A stretch of DNA of 64,000 bases, from assembly GCF_009796785.1 (NCBI RefSeq), contig NZ_CP047026.1, positions 1,324,001 through 1,388,000 of the forward strand, in the 5' to 3' direction. A model generated the notes under the pieces. That model was not told the origin of the DNA. It did not search any database and was given only the letters and a program-made list of their open reading frames with translations. How positions within the stretch are numbered: position 1 is the stretch's first letter; each line of letters starts with the position of its first letter. Of the stretch, positions 45,034 to 54,133 are shown piece after piece. The translations under genes were made by a program, and so were the position numbers. The DNA is from Polaribacter sp. L3A8 (lineage in GTDB: Bacteria; Bacteroidota; Bacteroidia; Flavobacteriales; Flavobacteriaceae).

Positions 45034-45738
45034 TTAGTCTTGCAACGCAAATACTTGTTTCAATAAAGCAGAAGTTCTTAAACCTGCTTTTTCTCTAATT
45101 CCTTTTTCTTCAACTTCAATCATTGTAAAAACACCTTTTAAAGCTTGGTTTGTTACATATTGAGTTAAATCTGGATCTACCTTATTTACAAAAGGAATAG
45201 AATTGTATTTACTTATTAAGTTACTCCAAACCTTATCTGCACCTACTTTAGAGAAAGAGTTGTTAATAACAGGACTAAAACTAGCTGTTAAGCTCTCTGT
45301 AGTTTTACCTTGCAAATACGTTGTTGCTGCATTTTGATCTCCTAAAAGAATGTTTTTAGCATCTGCAAAAGACATATCTTTTACTGCATTTACAAAAATA
45401 GGAGTCGCTGTTTTTACCGCATCTTCTGCCGCTCTGTTTAAAACTTTAATTCCTTCATCAGCTAAATTACCCAAACCAATTTTACGCAAACCATTATCTA
45501 CTGCTTGTAATTCTTCTGGTAACATAATTTTTACCAAATCATTACCATAAAACCCATTGGTTGCTGTTAACTTAGAAACTTGGTTTTTTATTCCATTATC
45601 TAAAGCTTCACGTAAACCATTCCCTATTTGTTCTTGACTTAAACCAGTACTTTGTGTAACTTGATTTGCTACTTTTTGTAATTCAGCACATCCCACAAGC
45701 TGAACTGCCATTACTAAAATTAAAATTCTTTTTATCAT
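45034..45738 (-). CDS. DUF4197 lipoprotein
   Basis: A 234-aa protein with lipobox Q-L-V-G-C-A-E (Cys17). The helical body matches DUF4197: G-L-R-E-A-L-D-N-G-I, I-M-L-P-E-E-L, N-R-A-A-E-D-A-V and the C-terminal A-L-K-G-V-F-T-M-I-x-x-E-E-x-G-I-R. The function is unknown; members occur widely in Gram-negative bacteria. Confidence 0.88.
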   Translation of the reverse strand: MIKRILILVMAVQLVGCAELQKVANQVTQSTGLSQEQIGNGLREALDNGIKNQVSKLTATNGFYGNDLVKIMLPEELQAVDNGLRKIGLGNLADEGIKVLNRAAEDAVKTATPIFVNAVKDMSFADAKNILLGDQNAATTYLQGKTTESLTASFSPVINNSFSKVGADKVWSNLISKYNSIPFVNKVDPDLTQYVTNQALKGVFTMIEVEEKGIREKAGLRTSALLKQVFALQD

Positions 45739-45792
45739 CTTATTATTATTTATCTACTCTTTGGAAACTATTTCCCTTTAAAAGTCACTTTC

Positions 45793-45957
45793 TTATTTAA
45801 AAGAATCTGTTTTTTTATCGTACCCATAAGGACAATGTTTACATCCACTTTTACAGCAATATCCTCTTTTTAGGTGAAACTTTTCTGTAAACACTTTATA
45901 ACCTTGTTCGTTTACATAAAAATCACCTTCCTCTAACTCTACTCTTTTATTATACAC
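45793..45957 (-). CDS. DUF5522-like small Cys-rich protein with GTG start
   Basis: A 54-aa protein. The run G-Y-C-C-K-S-G-C-K-H-C-P-Y-G near the C-terminus is the DUF5522 signature and a likely metal or Fe-S site. The only usable start is a GTG at 45957, since an in-frame stop lies 5 codons upstream. A TATTTTTG box at 45962-45969 ends just 4 nt before this GTG, so the transcript would have almost no 5-prime leader. It sits between two lipoprotein genes on the same strand. Confidence 0.75.
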   Translation of the reverse strand: MYNKRVELEEGDFYVNEQGYKVFTEKFHLKRGYCCKSGCKHCPYGYDKKTDSFK

Positions 45958-45983
45958 GTTGCAAAAATATCATTTTAATCCAT

Positions 45984-46012
45984 AAAAAAAGCGTTCCTAA
46001 GAACGCTTTTTT
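45984..46012 (-). terminator. Terminator after DUF4136 gene
   Basis: The arms AAAAAGCGTTC / GAACGCTTTTTT with a 4-nt loop lie 6 bp past the stop. Confidence 0.85.
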
Positions 46013-46017
46013 AACTT

Positions 46018-46560
46018 TTATTTTTCTTGTCCTGGAGGAAACCTAGAAACAATCTCTTTTACAAATTCATTAATTCTTGCTTCCTTTTTTTCTCTATTCT
46101 GAAGTTTTAAAGCTCCAGTTCCTATTCCTTGCCAAACTAATTCTTTTTTCTGTTTATCAATAAAATCTATAAACAACGTACCTTCTGTATATTGAGAAAC
46201 GTTTATATTATTATTTCTATTTCCCATCATCCAAGGATTCCAACCCCAACCATAACCGTAGCCAAAATTATTATTTTGTTGTACGTTTACTTTTTCTCTA
46301 GACTTGGTAAAAATACTTACCAACATATCTGGGTTCTCCGATTTAGAAAAACCTTGTGCTAACAATTGTGATTCTATAGCACGTAAAATTCGTTTTTTAT
46401 CAATATCAGAAATTTCTGCTTTATCGATTCCTGGTTTGTAAAAAGCAAATGTTTTGTATTGATTAAAATCAACTTTATTATCATAATCTGTTGTAACTTT
46501 TATAGCATTACAAGAGGTTAATAGCACTGTACTAAACAGAAATAGGAATATTTTTTTCAT
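46018..46560 (-). CDS. DUF4136 lipoprotein
   Basis: A 180-aa lipoprotein with lipobox L-L-T-S-C-N (Cys17). It has the DUF4136 pattern: D-Y-D-x-x-V-D-F-x-x-Y-K-T-F-A-F near the N-terminus, I-x-x-Q-L-x-x-x-G-F in the middle, G-Y-G-W-G-W-N-P-W, and E-G-T-L-x-I-D-F-I-D-x-x-x-x-E-L-V-W-x-G. The function is unknown; it is a periplasmic or outer-membrane protein. Confidence 0.9.
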   Translation of the reverse strand: MKKIFLFLFSTVLLTSCNAIKVTTDYDNKVDFNQYKTFAFYKPGIDKAEISDIDKKRILRAIESQLLAQGFSKSENPDMLVSIFTKSREKVNVQQNNNFGYGYGWGWNPWMMGNRNNNINVSQYTEGTLFIDFIDKQKKELVWQGIGTGALKLQNREKKEARINEFVKEIVSRFPPGQEK

Positions 46561-46702
46561 GATATCTATTTTAAATTATTGAATCAGTTAACAAATCTAC
46601 AATAAAACGTAAGCTAAAACAGTATTCTATCTTTCTAAAAAAGAGTAGTTAATAAGGTTTTAACACTTAAAACAAAGAGCAATAATTATGCCATTTAAAA
46701 AC

Positions 46703-46710
46703 TAAATTTG
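46703..46710 (+). promoter_or_regulatory. -7 promoter box
   Basis: TAAATTTG is a full consensus match 54 nt before the ATG at 46765 and likely drives the two genes that follow. Confidence 0.55.
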
Positions 46711-46764
46711 TGATACTAAACAAATCTATTTATTTTAGACTAAACTTTTAGCCTACTATTATCT

Positions 46765-47088
46765 ATGATTTTAATTTCTAAACACATTGTTCCGAATGGT
46801 TTTGTAGGCATCACCTTATTCCCTTTTATTTTCTTGAAAAACAAAAAATTAAAAGAAGATAAAACACTTATCAATCATGAAAGAATTCATTTAAAACAGC
46901 AAGCAGAATTATTAATAATCTTCTTCTACCTTTTTTACGGACTAGAATGGATCTTTAAATTTTTTAAGCACAAAAATGGATATATTGCCTACAAAAATAT
47001 AAGTTTCGAACGGGAGGCTTATCAACATGAAAAAGATTTTAATTACATAAAAAATAGAAAGTTTTGGGCGTTTATAAATTATTTTTAA
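46765..47088 (+). CDS. Small membrane protein with HExxH-like motif
   Basis: A 107-aa protein with an N-terminal hydrophobic segment, then N-H-E-R-I-H-L-K-Q-Q around residue 38-47, a second hydrophobic helix (I-I-F-F-Y-L-F-Y-G-L-E-W) and F-E-R-E-A-Y. The H-E-x-x-H pattern followed by a distal E-R-E-A resembles a minimal zinc-metallopeptidase site, but the protein is very short and activity is not established. It overlaps the next gene by about 25 bp if that gene begins at its TTG. Confidence 0.7.
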   Translation: MILISKHIVPNGFVGITLFPFIFLKNKKLKEDKTLINHERIHLKQQAELLIIFFYLFYGLEWIFKFFKHKNGYIAYKNISFEREAYQHEKDFNYIKNRKFWAFINYF

Positions 47089-47855
47089 AATTAAGTATGC
47101 TTCTTTTTTTCTTCGGATGCATTACTAGCTGTAAAAAAGAGCAAAAAAAAGTTGCTGTAAAAACAAGTATTGTTGCCAAGAAAAAGGATTCTCTTGCGAT
47201 GCTTCCTAAATATCTAACCAAAAATTATGTGTTAGGAAAGTTTGATTACACCAAAAACCCCGATTTTGTAATCGTTCCCAAAGAAAATTCATCAAAAAAA
47301 ATATATCTAAGAAAAGAAGTATTGACTGCTTTTCTTAAAATGAAAAATGCTGCACAAAAAGAAGGGGTTACTTTAAAAGTGATTTCTGGAACGAGAAATT
47401 TTGAACATCAAAAAAATATATGGAATTACAAATGGAATGTAAAATTCAAAAATTTACCACCTTTAAAAAGAGCTCAAAAAATTCTTGAATACAGTTCAAT
47501 GCCCTCTACATCTAGACATCATTGGGGAACCGATTTAGATCTTAATAGTTTATCTAATACTCATTTTTTACATGGCCAAGGAAAAAAAACATACGATTGG
47601 TTATTAAAAAATGCTGCTACGTTTGGGTTTCATCAAGTCTATACATCTAAAGAAAACGGAAGAACGGGGTATCATGAAGAAAAATGGCATTGGTCTTACA
47701 CACCACTTTCTACCGTTTATTTAAAATTTTATAACGACAACGTTATCCTAAAAGATATAAACGGGTTTAAAGGACACACTTTTGCCAAAGATTTAAACGT
47801 TATTCAGGCTTATGTAAATGGAATCAATCCAACAATTTTTAAATTAAATATTTAA
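47064..47855 (+). CDS. M15 (VanY-type) D-alanyl-D-alanine carboxypeptidase lipoprotein
   Basis: It trims D-Ala from peptidoglycan stem peptides. The 263-aa product has the M15B zinc-site motifs [18 protein letters not shown] near residue 150, and a distal W-H-W-S-Y near 213. Two cysteines (G-C-I-T-S-C) follow the hydrophobic N-terminus, so it is a lipoprotein. The start is uncertain: the TTG at 47064 gives a signal peptide with basic residues, while the first ATG (47097) leaves only MLLFFFGC before the cysteine. Confidence 0.85.
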   Translation: MGVYKLFLKLSMLLFFFGCITSCKKEQKKVAVKTSIVAKKKDSLAMLPKYLTKNYVLGKFDYTKNPDFVIVPKENSSKKIYLRKEVLTAFLKMKNAAQKEGVTLKVISGTRNFEHQKNIWNYKWNVKFKNLPPLKRAQKILEYSSMPSTSRHHWGTDLDLNSLSNTHFLHGQGKKTYDWLLKNAATFGFHQVYTSKENGRTGYHEEKWHWSYTPLSTVYLKFYNDNVILKDINGFKGHTFAKDLNVIQAYVNGINPTIFKLNI

Positions 47856-47928
47856 GATTACGTTAAAATTAGTTGATACTTTTATTAAATCCGTAAATTA
47901 CACCCATAAAAACAAACATCTATTACGA

Positions 47929-50900
47929 ATGAAACAAATAAAAACATACAAACCGACATATAAAGTACGAATTGTAACTGCTGCTGCACTTTTTGACGGT
48001 CATGATGCTTCCATTAATATTATGCGTAGAATTATTCAATCTACCGGAGTGGAAGTTATTCACTTAGGTCACGATAGATCTGTGGAAGAAGTAGTTAATT
48101 GTGCCATTCAAGAAGATGTAAATGCCATAGCAATTACCTCTTATCAAGGTGGTCATAATGAGTATTTTAAATATATGTACGATTTATTGCAAGAAAAAGG
48201 TGCAGGACACATTAAGATTTTTGGTGGTGGAGGCGGCGTAATTCTTCCAAAAGAAATTAAGGAGTTAATGGAGTATGGAATTACCCGAATTTATTCTCCA
48301 GATGATGGAAGAGAATTTGGATTGCAAGGAATGATTAATGACCTGGTACAAACTTCTGATTTTGCTATTGGAGACAAATTAAATGTAGATTTAAAAGAAT
48401 TAGCAAATAAAGAAATTGGTAAGATTGCAAGAGTAATTTCTTCTGCAGAAAATTTCCCTGAAATTGCAAAAGCAACTTTAGATAAAATTCACACTAAAAA
48501 TAAAACTTCTAAAACACCCGTTTTAGGAATTACAGGAACCGGTGGTGCTGGTAAATCTTCTTTGGTTGATGAATTGGTTCGTCGTTTTTTAATTGATTTT
48601 CCAGAAAAAACAGTCGGTATTATTTCTGTTGATCCATCAAAAAGAAAAACAGGTGGCGCACTTTTAGGCGATAGAATTAGAATGAATGCCATTAATAATG
48701 ATCGTGTTTATATGCGCTCATTAGCTACGCGTCAATCTAATTTAGCATTGTCTAAATATGTTAACGAAGCTGTTCAGGTTTTAAAAGCGGCTGAGTTTGA
48801 TTTAATCATTTTAGAAACTTCGGGTATCGGACAATCAGACACCGAAATTATAGAACACTCTGATACTTCTTTATACGTGATGACCCCAGAATTTGGTGCT
48901 GCAACTCAGTTAGAAAAGATTGACATGCTAGATTATGCAGATTTAGTTGCTATTAATAAGTTTGATAAACGTGGTGCTTTAGATGCCGTTAGAGATGTAA
49001 AAAAACAATATATACGTAACAATAATTTGTGGCATATTCATCAAGATGATTTACCTGTTTATGGTACCATTGCATCTCAATTTAATGATCCAGGAATGAA
49101 TACTTTGTACAAAAGTATTATGGACAAGTTGGTAGAGAAAACCGGAGTAGATTTAAAATCTAAAATGGAAATTACCAAAGAAATGTCTGAAAAAATCTTT
49201 GTAATTCCGCCTGCAAGAGTTCGTTATTTATCTGAAATTGCAGAAAGCAACAGAGCGTATGATAGTAAAGTAGATGACCAAGTTGTGGTTGCTCAAAAAC
49301 TATATGGAATTTATCAAACGATTCTTTCTATTACAGAAATCGATACGTCATTGCGAGGAACAAAGCAATCTCTAATTATTAAATCTGGATTAAATTCTGA
49401 TGAGATTCTGTCTCTCGACTGTGCTCGAGATGACAAAGAGTTTTTAAAATTACTTCTTGCTCAATTCGAAAAAGTAAAATTAAATCTAAACCCTTATAAT
49501 TGGGAAGTCATTTTAAATTGGCAAGAAAAAGTACAGAAATATAAAGACCCAATTTACACGTTTAAAGTGCGTGATAAAGAAATAAAGATAGCAACACACA
49601 GTGAATCGTTATCTCATTCTCAAATACCTAAAGTTGCTTTACCAAAATATAAAGCTTGGGGAGATTTATTACGTTGGAATTTACAAGAAAATGTTCCGGG
49701 AGAATTCCCTTATACAGCAGGATTGTATCCTTTTAAAAGAACCGGAGAAGACCCAACAAGAATGTTTGCCGGTGAAGGCGGACCAGAAAGAACAAATAGA
49801 AGGTTTCATTATGTAAGTTTAGGAATGGACGCAAAACGCCTTTCTACAGCGTTCGATTCTGTTACTTTATATGGAAATGACCCTGAAAGAAGACCTGATA
49901 TTTACGGAAAAATAGGAAACGCAGGGGTTTCAATTTGTTGTTTAGATGATGCCAAGAAATTATATTCTGGTTTCGATTTAAGTCACGCAATGACTTCTGT
50001 TTCTATGACTATAAATGGACCCGCACCTATGTTGTTAGGTTTTTTTATGAATGCAGCTATTGATCAGAATTGTGAGAAATACATCATCCAAAACAAATTA
50101 GAAAAACAAGTTGAAGCTAAGTTTTATGAAATTTATGAATCTAAAGCTTTAGAAAGACCTGTTTATCAAGGTACTTTACCCGAAGGAAATAATGGTTTAG
50201 GATTACTTTTATTAGGTTTAACGGGAGATTTAGTTTTACCTTCTGATGTTTATCAACAAATAAAAAAAGACACTTTAGCGCAAGTTAGAGGAACCGTACA
50301 AGCAGATATTTTAAAAGAAGATCAGGCACAAAATACCTGTATATTTTCTACGGAATTTGCGTTGCGTTTAATGGGTGATGTACAAGAGTATTTTATCGAA
50401 AAACAAGTTAGAAACTTTTATTCGGTTTCTATTTCTGGATATCATATTGCAGAAGCTGGTGCAAACCCAATTACGCAATTGGCGTTAACATTGTCTAACG
50501 GATTTACGTATGTAGAATATTATTTGAGTCGTGGAATGGACATCAATAAATTCGGACCAAATTTATCTTTCTTTTTCTCTAACGGAATTGATCCTGAATA
50601 TTCTGTAATTGGTAGAGTTGCTCGTAAAATTTGGGCAAAAGCCATGAAAAATAAATACGGTGCAAACCCAAGAGCACAAATGTTAAAGTATCATATTCAG
50701 ACTTCTGGACGCTCTTTACACGCGCAAGAAATCGACTTTAATGATATAAGAACTACACTGCAAGCCTTGTACGCAATTAACGATAATTGTAATTCTTTAC
50801 ATACCAATGCGTATGATGAAGCTATTACAACGCCAACGGAAGAATCTGTAAGAAGAGCTATGGCGATTCAGTTAATTATCAATAAAGAATTAGGTTTAAC

Positions 50901-51387
50901 TAAAAATGAAAACCCAATTCAAGGTGCATTTATTATTGAAGAATTAACCGACTTGGTAGAAGCTGCCGTTTTAGAAGAATTTGACAGAATTACAGAACGT
51001 GGTGGTGTTTTAGGAGCGATGGAAACCATGTATCAACGTTCTAAAATACAAGAAGAGAGTTTATATTATGAAACATTAAAACACAATGGAGAATTCCCAA
51101 TTATTGGGGTAAATACTTTTTTAAGTTCTAAAGGTTCTCCAACGGTACAACCTGCAGAAATTATCCGTGCAACGGAAGAAGAAAAACAATATCAAATTCA
51201 GACTAAAGAATTGCTAAACAAAGCGAATCCGAAGAAAGTAGAAGCCCAAATTGCAATTTTACAAGAAGCAGCAATTCAGAATGAAAATTTATTTGAGAAG
51301 TTAATGGAAGCAACCAAAGTTTGTTCTTTAGGGCAAATTACAGAAGCATTGTTTAAAGTTGGCGGACAGTATAGAAGGAATATGTAA
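47929..51387 (+). CDS. icmF: Fused isobutyryl-CoA mutase IcmF (B12-dependent, with MeaI-like GTPase)
   Basis: It is an adenosylcobalamin-dependent carbon-skeleton mutase joined to its own G-protein chaperone. The domain order is a B12-binding domain (about 10-145, D-G-H-D-A-S-I-N), a MeaI/ArgK-like GTPase (Walker [10 protein letters not shown] near 205), a linker and the TIM-barrel mutase domain (P-Y-T-A-G-L-Y-P near 590). The length is 1152 aa. Codons about 472-505 ([12 protein letters not shown] to C-A-R-D-D-K) are encoded by repeat DNA inserted in frame at 49346-49434 within the linker. I expect relatives to lack this stretch. Confidence 0.95.
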   Translation: MKQIKTYKPTYKVRIVTAAALFDGHDASINIMRRIIQSTGVEVIHLGHDRSVEEVVNCAIQEDVNAIAITSYQGGHNEYFKYMYDLLQEKGAGHIKIFGGGGGVILPKEIKELMEYGITRIYSPDDGREFGLQGMINDLVQTSDFAIGDKLNVDLKELANKEIGKIARVISSAENFPEIAKATLDKIHTKNKTSKTPVLGITGTGGAGKSSLVDELVRRFLIDFPEKTVGIISVDPSKRKTGGALLGDRIRMNAINNDRVYMRSLATRQSNLALSKYVNEAVQVLKAAEFDLIILETSGIGQSDTEIIEHSDTSLYVMTPEFGAATQLEKIDMLDYADLVAINKFDKRGALDAVRDVKKQYIRNNNLWHIHQDDLPVYGTIASQFNDPGMNTLYKSIMDKLVEKTGVDLKSKMEITKEMSEKIFVIPPARVRYLSEIAESNRAYDSKVDDQVVVAQKLYGIYQTILSITEIDTSLRGTKQSLIIKSGLNSDEILSLDCARDDKEFLKLLLAQFEKVKLNLNPYNWEVILNWQEKVQKYKDPIYTFKVRDKEIKIATHSESLSHSQIPKVALPKYKAWGDLLRWNLQENVPGEFPYTAGLYPFKRTGEDPTRMFAGEGGPERTNRRFHYVSLGMDAKRLSTAFDSVTLYGNDPERRPDIYGKIGNAGVSICCLDDAKKLYSGFDLSHAMTSVSMTINGPAPMLLGFFMNAAIDQNCEKYIIQNKLEKQVEAKFYEIYESKALERPVYQGTLPEGNNGLGLLLLGLTGDLVLPSDVYQQIKKDTLAQVRGTVQADILKEDQAQNTCIFSTEFALRLMGDVQEYFIEKQVRNFYSVSISGYHIAEAGANPITQLALTLSNGFTYVEYYLSRGMDINKFGPNLSFFFSNGIDPEYSVIGRVARKIWAKAMKNKYGANPRAQMLKYHIQTSGRSLHAQEIDFNDIRTTLQALYAINDNCNSLHTNAYDEAITTPTEESVRRAMAIQLIINKELGLTKNENPIQGAFIIEELTDLVEAAVLEEFDRITERGGVLGAMETMYQRSKIQEESLYYETLKHNGEFPIIGVNTFLSSKGSPTVQPAEIIRATEEEKQYQIQTKELLNKANPKKVEAQIAILQEAAIQNENLFEKLMEATKVCSLGQITEALFKVGGQYRRNM
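49346..49434. repeat. REP-like repeat inserted in the icmF reading frame
   Basis: The left end reads CGTCATTGCGAGGAACAAAG and the right end CTCTCGACTGTGCTCGAGAT followed by GACA. Both are arms of dispersed bacterial repeat families usually found between genes. The stretch preserves the frame without stops. Confidence 0.75.
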
Positions 51388-51432
51388 GCAGAGAACCACT
51401 TTTCATTTTTATAAAAAGTGTGTGAATCGCTT

Positions 51433-51505
51433 ATCCCGCTTTTGGGCGGGATCTTATAGTAGTATAATAATTTTAAAATTAGCTTATTCCTGTGAAAACA
51501 GGAAT
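51433..51505. repeat. Two REP-like hairpins downstream of icmF
   Basis: The first hairpin, ATCCCGC / GCGGGAT, spans 51433-51452. The second, ATTCCTGT / ACAGGAAT with loop GAAA, spans 51486-51505. Neither has a T tail. They resemble dispersed palindromes common in this phylum. Confidence 0.55.
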
Positions 51506-51533
51506 CTATATGCTTTCTAATAATATTTCATAA

Positions 51534-51571
51534 AAATAAAAATCCGCACTAATTGTGCGGATTTTTATTTT
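51534..51571 (-). terminator. Terminator after the epimerase operon
   Basis: The arms AATCCGCAC / GTGCGGATT with A- and T-rich flanks lie just past the minus-strand stop at 51573. Confidence 0.85.
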
Positions 51572-51572
51572 A

Positions 51573-52466
51573 CTAAAGTTTAAAAGCGTCAAAATTATCA
51601 GTTGAAAATACAAATCCTTTTTCTAAAAGTTTCTCTGGAAACACTTTTCTACTTTTTAAAATTAATTCTGACTCTGTTCCTATGAGTATTCCTCCTAATT
51701 TTAATAAAAATTTTGGAGTTGGTAATCCTATAAAACAGTTTAATTTTTCTCTTAATTTCTTTTGAAAATCTTTATTTCTAATTGGGTTTGGAACACACAA
51801 GTTATAAATACCTGCTTCTTTATCAATTAAAAATTCAATAGCTCTTACAAAATCTTCTTCCGTTATAAAACTTACAAACTGCTTTCCAGAACCTTGTTTA
51901 CCTCCAAACCCAAACTTTGTTAACCTCTTCATAATAGGGAAAGCACCACCATTATTACCTATAACAATAGAAGTTCTAGTAATTATTTTCTTAGTTTTTG
52001 GTAGATTGAATGAATTAAAAACAGTTTCCCATTTCTTACATACATCCATAGAAAAATCTGCACCAATCTCACCTTTTTTTTCTGTCATTAATACATCTTC
52101 TGAATACCTATAAATAGTTGCTGATGAAGATTGAATGAATACTTTAGGTGGAAATTTTAATTTCTGAACCACACTACAAAGCAAATTTGTACTCTCTAAT
52201 CTACTACTATAAATTACAGATTTATTAGCCTCTGTGTATCTACAATTAACAGATTTACCCGTTAAATTGATTAAAACATCTGTTCCTTCTAAGAAATTAA
52301 CCCAATAATTAGTTGTTTTACCATTCCATTTTAAATAAAAAACACGTTCAGTATTTATTAATTGTTTTCTACTTAAAATATAAATTGAGTTCTTTTTGTC
52401 TTTTAAAAAATGGCTTGTTAAAAGTTCTCCTAAATACCCCGTTCCTCCAGCAATTACTATTTTCAT
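51573..52466 (-). CDS. TIGR01777-family NAD(P)-binding epimerase-like protein
   Basis: A 297-aa Rossmann protein with G-G-T-G-Y-L-G-E at 7-14, the family Y-L-K-W-N-G segment, L-I-N-L-T-G-K-S-V near 70, S-S-A-T-I-Y near 118 and a C-terminal P-x-F-L-L-K-L-G region (the DUF1731-like tail). It belongs to the extended SDR group related to YfcH; the substrate is unknown. It is the last gene of a five-gene operon behind a GbsR/MarR regulator. Confidence 0.9.
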   Translation of the reverse strand: MKIVIAGGTGYLGELLTSHFLKDKKNSIYILSRKQLINTERVFYLKWNGKTTNYWVNFLEGTDVLINLTGKSVNCRYTEANKSVIYSSRLESTNLLCSVVQKLKFPPKVFIQSSSATIYRYSEDVLMTEKKGEIGADFSMDVCKKWETVFNSFNLPKTKKIITRTSIVIGNNGGAFPIMKRLTKFGFGGKQGSGKQFVSFITEEDFVRAIEFLIDKEAGIYNLCVPNPIRNKDFQKKLREKLNCFIGLPTPKFLLKLGGILIGTESELILKSRKVFPEKLLEKGFVFSTDNFDAFKL

Positions 52467-52474
52467 AATTTCTA

Positions 52475-52843
52475 TTAATTATTTTTTAATCTATTCTCTT
52501 TACTTGCTTTTCTACCTTTTAAAAAAAACAGAATAAAAGCAATCATAACAATTCCTAAATAGATAGAAAAACCACCAATTTTACTACTTAAAGTTTCTAC
52601 CAAATCTGTATAATCTACCAAACCATAAATTTTGATAATTCTTAAGGCAAAGCCAATATTTAGCAAGTAAAATCCTATTTTAAAAAGTTTGTTAGTTGCC
52701 ATGGCTATTTCTACTTTCTGATGAAAAATATCTAACATAAAAATTTTACTGTTTTTAAATAAATGTTGAGATACTAATGTTGTTAACCCAATACTTATTG
52801 GTAAATAAATGATGTACGCGATTAATTCTAATGAAGTGTTCAT
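52475..52843 (-). CDS. Small membrane protein, paralogue of the 53356-53706 product
   Basis: A 122-aa protein with three predicted helices (about 5-27, 53-72, 88-110). The central N-K-L-F-K-I-G-F-Y-L-L-N-I-G-F-A-L matches N-K-L-L-R-I-A-Y-Y-L-L-N-L-G-L-A in the gene two places upstream, so the two arose by duplication or form a pair. No named family is recognised. It lies 8 bp before the epimerase gene. Confidence 0.8.
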   Translation of the reverse strand: MNTSLELIAYIIYLPISIGLTTLVSQHLFKNSKIFMLDIFHQKVEIAMATNKLFKIGFYLLNIGFALRIIKIYGLVDYTDLVETLSSKIGGFSIYLGIVMIAFILFFLKGRKASKENRLKNN

Positions 52844-52867
52844 AATTATTGATTTTTAGTATTTATT

Positions 52868-53359
52868 TTAATTTTCTTTGGTCATTGTTCCTAAATTGAT
52901 TTTCTCCCCTTTTGTAAACTTAATTTCTCTTACCATATTCATATCTTCCCATAAGTATTTGCTTCCTTTCAATCTTTTTGTCTTTCGAACTCTTCGTTGA
53001 AAAGCTCGATATTCTTTCTCTGTCGCTTGTCTTTTAGCACCTAATTCTCCATATAATTTTACCGCAGGATACTCAGAAAAACTCATTTTAAACAAAGATT
53101 TTAACCAAAACCATTTGCTGCTATTCACCGCTAAAACACAAATATTTTTATTCGTTTTTGAGTTGACCTTTAATTTTGATGCAAATTTTTCAAAATAGAA
53201 TCCCGTCTGATCTTTATTTAGAAACAAAGAACCAATTGGTGTAATTGTTGGTTGATTCTCTTCATTTACAGATGCAATAGAAACATGCATATTTGCCCTA
53301 AAACATTTACTAAAATGTATTCTTATTTTTTGCCAATTTTCTATTAAGTTGACATTCAT
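52868..53359 (-). CDS. Pyridoxamine 5-phosphate oxidase-like (FMN split-barrel) protein
   Basis: A 163-aa protein. The early V-S-I-A-S-V-N-E-E-N-Q-P-T-I-T-P-I-G-S strand pair is typical of flavin split-barrel proteins, followed by N-K-N-I-C-V-L-A-V-N and V-K-L-Y-G-E-L. The C-terminal part is strongly basic (R-R-V-R-K-T-K-R-L-K-G). It probably binds FMN or F420-like cofactor; activity is unknown. Its ATG overlaps the stop of the preceding gene by 4 bp, so the two are translationally coupled. Confidence 0.8.
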   Translation of the reverse strand: MNVNLIENWQKIRIHFSKCFRANMHVSIASVNEENQPTITPIGSLFLNKDQTGFYFEKFASKLKVNSKTNKNICVLAVNSSKWFWLKSLFKMSFSEYPAVKLYGELGAKRQATEKEYRAFQRRVRKTKRLKGSKYLWEDMNMVREIKFTKGEKINLGTMTKEN

Positions 53360-53706
53360 TTTTCTTCCTTTTTAAAATGTTTATGAATTAAATACACAGT
53401 GTAAATATTGATAAAATGAAGCCCAGCAATAATCAATAAAATAAAACTCATTCGGCTACTGATTTCAAGAAGAACCTCAACAGCATTATCAATTTCTTTC
53501 ATGGAATGTAAACTCCAAATTGCCAAACCAAGGTTTAATAAATAATAGGCAATTCTTAGTAATTTATTAATACTGTTTCCAAAATTCAGATCATCGGGAA
53601 AGTAACTTAGTATGTAGACTTTTCCGTTTTTGTAACACCAATTACCAACTAGAATCACAATAGTACTTGATAATAAAATATATAATATGTATGTGAGTTG
53701 GTTCAT
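53356..53706 (-). CDS. Small membrane protein, paralogue of the 52475-52843 product
   Basis: A 116-aa protein with three predicted helices and the N-K-L-L-R-I-A-Y-Y-L-L-N-L-G core shared with its paralogue. The C-terminal tail is basic (H-K-H-F-K-K-E-E-K). It overlaps both neighbours by 4 bp, so the middle of the operon is translationally coupled. Confidence 0.8.
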   Translation of the reverse strand: MNQLTYILYILLSSTIVILVGNWCYKNGKVYILSYFPDDLNFGNSINKLLRIAYYLLNLGLAIWSLHSMKEIDNAVEVLLEISSRMSFILLIIAGLHFINIYTVYLIHKHFKKEEK

Positions 53707-54080
53707 GTTTTTTTGTGTATTGATTCTAAAATATAAGTCCAGAAAACTGAAAGCAGAATTGGAACCGCAACTACTAAAAATAGAAAAAGAGATTTTAAGT
53801 TACTATCACTATAATTTTCTGCTATGAGATAGCTTGTCAGAAAATAAAATAGTACAATTAATAAATACATAACTATTTCTTTTACTTTTTGACTTCCTAC
53901 TTTTTTAATAAAAAACAACGTTACTAAAAAGGAAATTATTTGATAAATGCCTAACACAAAAGCTATATACATTGAATATATAAACATCTCATTTTCAAAT
54001 ACTGATACTAGCAAGGTTAACAAAAAAGGAAACATTAAAATTCTGTTAATCCAAGTCATTATTGAGTTTGTTATTTTCAT
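53703..54080 (-). CDS. Small four-helix membrane protein
   Basis: A 125-aa protein with four predicted membrane helices (about 10-30, 34-55, 68-86, 95-115). No family is recognised. It is the first gene after the regulator, and a palindrome matching the one upstream of the regulator sits at 54095-54118, just before its start. Confidence 0.75.
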   Translation of the reverse strand: MKITNSIMTWINRILMFPFLLTLLVSVFENEMFIYSMYIAFVLGIYQIISFLVTLFFIKKVGSQKVKEIVMYLLIVLFYFLTSYLIAENYSDSNLKSLFLFLVVAVPILLSVFWTYILESIHKKT

Positions 54081-54094
54081 AATATTTATTTTAG

Positions 54095-54118
54095 AACTTT
54101 CAGAAATATTTGAAAGTT
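54095..54118. promoter_or_regulatory. Candidate GbsR/MarR operator, site 1
   Basis: AACTTTCA and TGAAAGTT, perfect 8-bp inverted arms around an 8-bp centre (GAAATATT). It lies 15 bp upstream of the membrane-protein gene start and matches site 2 at 54663-54686 in sequence and spacing. Confidence 0.75.
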
Positions 54119-54133
54119 TATTTGCAAATTTTT

